Positions 59,101 to 64,000 of a DNA stretch of 64,000 bases are shown in pieces. Source of the DNA: Datisca glomerata (Eukaryota; Streptophyta; Magnoliopsida; Cucurbitales; Datiscaceae); the NCBI GenBank assembly GCA_003255025.1, contig QANY01013325.1, positions 131,497 through 195,496 of the forward strand. Reading direction: 5' to 3'. Within the stretch, counting starts at the first letter, position 1, and the number at the start of each line of letters is the position of its first letter. The position numbers were made by a program, and so were the translations under genes. The notes beneath the pieces are model-generated. The model was not told where the DNA came from and did not search any database. It saw nothing but the letters and a program-made list of their open reading frames with translations.

Positions 59101-59152
59101 TAGTCTACTACACACTTATATCTTATGTGAATTTCTTGGGTTGCAGATATAG
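56121..59152 (+). CDS. WOX9: WUSCHEL-related homeobox protein, WOX8/WOX9 (STIMPY) type
   Basis: A homeodomain transcription factor expected in the nucleus. Family members maintain cell division in embryo and shoot meristem. Exons inferred from GT/AG sites and frame: 56121-56262, 56367-57152, 58042-58256, 59147-59152, giving 382 residues; the Arabidopsis WOX9 protein is of similar length. The N-terminus [16 protein letters not shown] is the family signature, so the start is set at 56121. The homeodomain spans about residues 58-122, with [19 protein letters not shown] and the recognition helix [16 protein letters not shown]. Conserved C-terminal blocks include [22 protein letters not shown] and [19 protein letters not shown], ending YYYLI. 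The canonical WUS-box is not seen, as expected outside the WUS clade. Exon 4 holds only Ile and the stop. No damage is seen. WOX8 is the alternative name within the same subgroup. Confidence 0.93.
57153..58041 (+). other. WOX intron 2
   Basis: 889 bp from GTAAAT to GGCAG, phase 1, AT-rich with no transposon recognised. Intron 1 (56263-56366, GTAATT...AAGCAG) is also phase 1. Intron 3 (58257-59146, GTGCGT...TTGCAG) is phase 0. Confidence 0.85.
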
Positions 59153-60479
59153 AAGCATATATGGAGCCCTAGCGAGAAAGAAAGCTACAAACTATCTACT
59201 CTCATTGTCTCTCTAGGAATTATATTAGGATTAGATCTCTGTGTTTTAGTTACAACTTGTTGTATTGTGGCTTATGAACAATATTTTGAACTAAATTTGA
59301 CTGTTTTTGAAGTATCTAAATTAAAGAAAATGATATTTATGCTTCACCAAGAAATTATAAATGTTTGCATCAAGCGGAGTCAAATTTGATTCAATTGACA
59401 GTTAGAAGGGTATGACAAATGCACGTATGGTAACGTGTGTTTGAAGTTAATGTGAAAGAAGGTAGAACTCAAATTAGATGATCTCATTTGATGTGGAAAC
59501 TCTGCCAGCTTTTGGGGTTTTAGATTGGTTTTCTAAGCACTTTTTTGACCATTCTCATAGAGCTTTTATTGTTGGGTTTACCAAATAGGTGAGAAAGGAA
59601 AAAGGAAATAAAAAAGAACTTTTTTATCTTGAATGATGATTATTCCCAATATGATTACGTTATATTTAAGCAGGACCTGTTTTTGTTGCAAAGTTTATTT
59701 CCTTTTAAATACTTGAAGGAATCCAAAACATGTTTTACTAAATATATCTTTTTGTGATATAACAGGTTTTGAAACTCTTAAAAAAAAGCCTTTTATCATC
59801 ACTTGGAACTAAACATATTTTCCACATTAAAAGGGGATGTTATCTTTATTTTCACTGTTAATATTAATTATCATGTGATGATTGATGTATAAAATCAAAT
59901 ATCTTAATAACTTTTCGTGACACCACATTTATTCTCATGTCATTAACTTACTAATATGAATGAATGACGAAGTAATGAAGCATGGTTATGTAAGCAAAAG
60001 AAGCATCATACTAATCCAAAGATATTCCAACTACGTTGACACTCTTAAAGAGAAATTTAGTGCATATTTTGGCAAATCTCTAGTTCATACACATGCATTA
60101 CATTTTATGATCATCCTTACTTAGCAACAATCTATTGTCATTATTTCAAGTCATGGTTATGTTTGGATGCTAAGATTTGTGGGGGGAAAGTGAAAGATCA
60201 CATCTTTATTCTTATTTGACTTCTTTGGTATGTGAGGGAAAACAATGAAAATTGATTTTTTTTTTAGTTTTTTCGTTTAATTATTTCACTATTGATGCAT
60301 AATGCTAAATACAATCATGTTTGATGTTATGCATATTGAAACATATAACTCGGAGAATCAAACAAGAAAAAAGAAAGGTTCCTATTCAAGTTTTAGTTAG
60401 TGTGCATGAATGTATTTAAGTAGTATGTACTTCTTATGTGCATTATAAGTGATTAACCTAAAAATGTACATTAGCATAT
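59153..60479. other. 3' flank of the WOX gene
   Basis: The 3' untranslated region probably ends within the first 200 bp or so, but no strong AATAAA signal is placed with certainty. The rest is AT-rich without recognised genes or repeats, up to the broken end of copia G. Confidence 0.45.
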
Positions 60480-61437
60480 CTGAACTCCAGCTTATGTGCA
60501 TTATAGGCTCTGAGATAGGGATAGCAACTACAACCAAAGACTTCGACATACTGATAATCTAGAATTGTGTGAGTTAGTGCCTCTAAAGGGGATTTGTGGT
60601 CTAGAGTAGGTGTTAGTAACCTATTTATGAGGAATACTACACACTGAAAGGCATCCTACCAAAATCTGTAAGGAATATAGGCTTGGACTAGTAGGGTTAG
60701 GCCAGTTTCAACTATTTGCTTGTGTTTTCTTTCAACTGAGCCATTTTGCTTATGAATGTGAGGACAATGATGCCTATGGAGAATGCCCTGAGATGTTAAA
60801 TAGGAAGCACATGGTATGTACTCTCCACCCCAATCAGTTTGAACAACTTTGATAGGTAAATGAAGTTGTTTCTCTTTTTTATTTAAAGAAATTAAGTTGT
60901 TTCTCTACAAGCTGTTTAAACAAGACAAAAGTCTGAAGAGCTTTTGATTTTTATTTTAAGGAATAAATCCAAATAAATTTACTGTGAGCATCAAGAAAAT
61001 GAATGTAGTATTTGAACCCTTCCCTAGAGGCAGTATGTGTAGGACCCCATAAGTCAGTGTAGATTAGTTTAAGGGGTTGTTTAGTGACTGTGTGAGATTA
61101 GGAAAGGGAGAGAGTGAACTTTATCATATTGGCATGTGTGACAGAAACCAGAATGTGAGTTAGATATAGGCTTATGTAGGTGAACTAAAAACTTAGATAG
61201 AACTCTACGAGAAGGATGGCCTAGTCTCATGTACCATAGGTTACCTTCAGAACAATTTGATCCATTAAAACTTGAAACAGAAGAAGTATTTGTGTTCATA
61301 TCAGCAGGAAAAGGGTTACAGCTTCTGGAACCAGAAAATAACTTTGAACATACACTAGAATTACAATCATTATTTATGCACCTAGTGTTATCAGGAAACT
61401 TAGACAAAGTGTAAACTGATGGAAACTGTGAAACCAA
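60480..61437 (-). pseudogene. Copia G pre-integrase and integrase, truncated
   Basis: On the minus strand GAG-pre-integrase LWYMRLGHPSRRVLSKFL (about 61235-61180) and HTCQYDKVHSLPF lead to integrase: IYTDLWGPTHTASREGFKYY (about 61055), QTDWGGEYIPCASYLTSQGI (about 60840-60785) and HKQNGSVERKHKQIVETGL (about 60760). All three acidic residues are readable, but stops and a short internal duplication (GAGAAACAACTT copies, about 60870-60905) break the frame. It ends after VFGCSCYPYLRA at about 60500; RT and RNase H are absent. Confidence 0.87.
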
Positions 61438-61439
61438 GT

Positions 61440-61706
61440 TGCAAACAACAGCAGCAAGACTTCTATCACCAGGGTACTTCAGTTGGTAGAGTCATCCTCT
61501 AAGAATCCCTTAATGTAGAACCTTCCCTGTGAATTTTTCCTTCTCAAAATAATAATAACCATGAAATTAAAGATACACTCTATTATCTTCATAAACAAAA
61601 AGAATCATGAAATTCAAGATACACTATATTATCATTAGTCAGTTTTGACACACTAACTAAATTTTTTTTATTTTCGAGACATGGAGGATTGAGTTAAGTT
61701 TAATTG
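61440..61706. other. Non-coding insert within copia G
   Basis: The sequence between protease and pre-integrase has no matching frame. It contains two diverged copies of an about 47-bp block (ATGAAATTAAAGATACACT at about 61561 and ATGAAATTCAAGATACACT at about 61608). It may be a small insertion; its ends are not defined. Confidence 0.4.
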
Positions 61707-61707
61707 G

Positions 61708-62941
61708 TTATGTGGGAGTGTTTAACACAGAGGTGCCAATATGACCAATGGGGAATAGATTACCATTACCAACAGCAAGACTCTCAGGTCCATTGTATTG
61801 TGAAGCAATGTTCATACTCCTAAAGTTTAAAGTAACATGACTGTTAGCAACACTATCAATGTACCAGTTTGAATCAAGGATGGATTCTAGTCCAATTGTA
61901 TAAGCTGCAACAAGCTCTGATTGAAAGTGATTCATGGGTGATTTATTGACCCGCTGATGGAAGTTTGGAGTGATGCTTGTGTCAGATTTACAGTAACATA
62001 CATTAGCACTATGACCAGGCTTTCCACATAGTTGACGGATTAGCCTGTTGTTGCTTCTGCCAAATCTACCCCATTCTTTCTCTCGTAAAGTTGCCTCATC
62101 TATTGCCAGAAAAATTATTGTTCTTGTTTCCAAATTGACCATTGCTTGAGGGTAAGTTAGAGTAACCTCTTCTATTATTACTGTTAGAAGTTGACACATT
62201 TTCACTTGCTTGAACCACACTTTTCTTTACTGAGTTGAACTTTTCTAGCCTATTTTCATGACCCATAAGCAGAGATTGGACATCTTCTAAGCTCAAGCTT
62301 GCACACCTCGAGTTGATATTAACAACTACAGAATCATACTTCAGTCTAAGACTTTCAAGAATGCGTAAAATAATGTCTTATTCTCCTACTGGTTGGCATG
62401 TAGTAGTTAAAGAGTCTGCTAGTGATCTCATATAGTTAAAACTCACAGATGGACTTGTTCTGTTTATTAGCTTCCTGAATTTTCCTTTTAGAAACATTAA
62501 ACCTAGCCCTAGAAAAGCTTGCAAAGTTCCTTTCTAATGAGCTCCAAACTTCACTCGATTTCTGTAGTTAATAACAAAACCTAAGACTTCTGTCATGGAT
62601 GTCCTGAGCCAACTTAAGAGTAGTTGGTCACATCTTACCCAAGTCTTATCTACAGGGTTTATCTCACCATTTTCCAAGAATTTAAATGGGCATTCAGTGA
62701 AGAAAAATAATATCTCATCCAATCCATGGCCAACAACAGCAGGTATGACTTGTGATTTTCATAGTAAGAAATTTCTTCTATCTAACTTAATGGACAGTAC
62801 AGAATTGAAAGAGTTCAAAAATTGGACACCTAAGAGGAAATCAGTCGAATGAGTTATTGTTGGACCTTGACCATTGTTCTCTACTGCATTCCTAGCCTTT
62901 GGTGCAACTGTGTTCTCACAATTATTGCTTATGCCACTCAT
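61708..62941 (-). pseudogene. Copia G gag, zinc knuckle and protease
   Basis: The start Met (complement of 62939-62941) opens MSGISNNCENTVAPKARNAV. Gag then gives LNSFNSVLSIKLDRRNFLL, a second piece DEILFFFTECPFKFLENGEI (about 62722-62660) and SLEDVQSLLMGHENRLEKFN (about 62290-62235). A zinc knuckle (C-GK-...PGHSANVC; first Cys region QLCGKPGHSANVCYC, about 62035-61990) and the protease site NWYIDSVANSHVTLNF (DSGA changed to DSVA, about 61870-61825) follow. Frameshifts separate the pieces. Confidence 0.86.
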
Positions 62942-62954
62942 GACTTCAGTGTGA

Positions 62955-62966
62955 GCTCTGATACCA
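62955..62966 (-). other. Copia G primer-binding site
   Basis: The minus strand reads TGGTATCAGAGC, a perfect tRNA-Met primer complement, 13 bases upstream of the gag start. Confidence 0.92.
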
Positions 62967-62970
62967 AGAT

Positions 62971-63349
62971 AAAGCAACAATACTACACAATTTGCTGCTA
63001 AACATTGGTAGTAAAAGCTTACTGATATGAAGTATATTTCTCTGATGTAAATTATAATGATGAAAGATAACTTACAAAGCTAGTACTTAGCCTATTAAAG
63101 GAGCTCGAGAGAGGTAGAAGAGTGAGAGAGAGGGCACACTGCCAACAAGCTAAACAAATAACAAAAGAATATTCCTCTTCTAATAACTTTTATCCTTTTG
63201 TACTTCTGTCAAAGTAGACAAGAATAGAAGAGAAATCCATCATCACACTTTGAATGCTGACTTGGTAGCTTGTTGATGTGTCTCGGATGACATGTCGAAG
63301 GTTTTCCTATCAATGTGTATGACTATGTGTAAGCAGGGAAAACTTTACA
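62971..63349 (-). repeat. Copia G 5' LTR (approximate)
   Basis: On the minus strand an LTR would start TGTAAAGTTTTCCC (63349) and end close to the primer site. The inner end does not show a clean CA, so its boundary is uncertain, and no partner LTR is in the window. Confidence 0.4.
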
Positions 63350-63454
63350 ATGCCGGGAAATTATTTTCGGCATTAATGCTAGGCCATTGTGGCCCTTAGA
63401 TTACTTTTGGAGCAATCTAGGCCACACAAAGCCCAGTAAGTAACAAGTTTTTTC

Positions 63455-64000
63455 TTTTTTGGTTGACCAAATACGTACTGGAGTTCACCAAATACGTATT
63501 GGGGCTCACCAAATATGTACTTAAGTTCACCAAATATGTACAAATTAACAATTTTTGGAAGGGTTCACTAAATATGTATTGGAGTTCACCAAATACGCAG
63601 TGGGGTTCACCAAATATGTATAAAATAATAATTCTTAGAGGGTCACCAGATACATACTGGGGTTCACCGATTACGTAGTGAGATTCATCAAATACGTACA
63701 AATTAATAATTCTAAGAGGGGTTCACCAAATACGTAGTAGGGTTCACCAATTACGTACTAGGGTTTACTAATTACGTAGTGGGGTTCACCAAATAAGTAT
63801 AAATTAATAATTCTTAAAGGGGTTCACCAAATACGTACTGGAGTTCACTAATTACGTAGTGGAATTCACCAAATACATATAAATTAATAATTCTTATAGG
63901 GGTTCACCATATACATAATAGGGTTCACCAATTACATAGTGAGGTTCACCAAATACGTACAAAATAATAATTCTTGGAGAGGTTCATCAAATACGTACTA
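63455..64000. repeat. Tandem repeat with about 80-bp higher-order period, runs off the window
   Basis: The basic unit is 18-20 bp, close to GGTTCACCAAATACGTACT, with variants CAATTACGTAGTG. After every three or so units comes a variant with AATTAATAATTCTT. That marker recurs at about 63551, 63631, 63709, 63810, 63890 and 63970, so the higher-order spacing is mostly about 80 bp, with one of 101 bp holding an extra unit. Open frames here (repeats of TKYVL) come from the repeat. Confidence 0.95.

Noticed and set aside
61470..61500. GGGTACTTCAGTTGGTAGAG, resembling the D-arm of a tRNA
   Set aside because: No acceptor stem, anticodon arm or T-arm with GGTTCGA follows, so neither a tRNA nor a clear SINE can be supported.
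63417..63701. Open frames with repeated TKYVL or GEPQYV
   Set aside because: Translation of the tandem repeat on either strand, with no reason to think it is expressed.
1..64000. CRISPR arrays, bacterial operons or viral replication genes
   Set aside because: No spaced direct repeats of CRISPR type and no prokaryotic gene organisation; all reverse transcriptase-like sequence is assigned to plant LINE, copia or gypsy families.

Overview
This is nuclear DNA from a flowering plant, most likely a eudicot. The sequence is AT-rich and filled with decayed LTR retrotransposons (mostly Ty1/copia), LINE fragments and DNA transposons. The only host gene I can support is a spliced WUSCHEL-related homeobox gene of the WOX8/WOX9 (STIMPY) type at 56121-59152 on the + strand. 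I see no bacterial-type operon, CRISPR array, rRNA or tRNA gene. The species cannot be named from the sequence.

Layout. 240-6378: pieces of one or more plant L1-like LINEs, mostly on the minus strand. One part appears internally inverted, and a separate 626-bp 5'-truncated copy has a clear 15-bp target-site duplication. 6394-8156: AT-rich spacer with one 15-bp hairpin. 8157-31809: a nest of copia elements. Copia A (+) is split by copia B (-). B is split by copia C (+), which is of the same family as B. C itself carries a 701-bp CACTA-type element in its 5' LTR and a 1.08-kb hAT-like element in its reverse transcriptase region. C also has a 1.6-kb tandem duplication of its gag region.

31810-35000: an unpaired CACTA-type end, a tandem TRIM-like array and a three-copy 104-bp repeat. 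35001-47890: copia D (+), split by a 7.3-kb CACTA-type insertion. That insertion contains a Ty3/gypsy pol remnant, itself split by a 2,666-bp solo LTR. A second solo LTR of 985 bp sits further along in D. About 47890-48435: the 5' end of copia E (-). 49563-53323: copia F (+), with both LTRs and a triplicated RNase H region. 60480-63349: copia G (-). From about 63455 to the window end: a tandem repeat with a period of about 80 bp built from 18-20-bp subunits.

All transposon coding regions carry stops, frameshifts or deletions, so none looks autonomous. The WOX gene has a complete homeodomain, canonical splice sites and a consistent frame through four exons; the last holds only one codon and the stop. 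The main value of the window is the WOX9-like gene model, together with a readable history of nested insertions supported by target-site duplications and one empty site. I did not find a new biological system.
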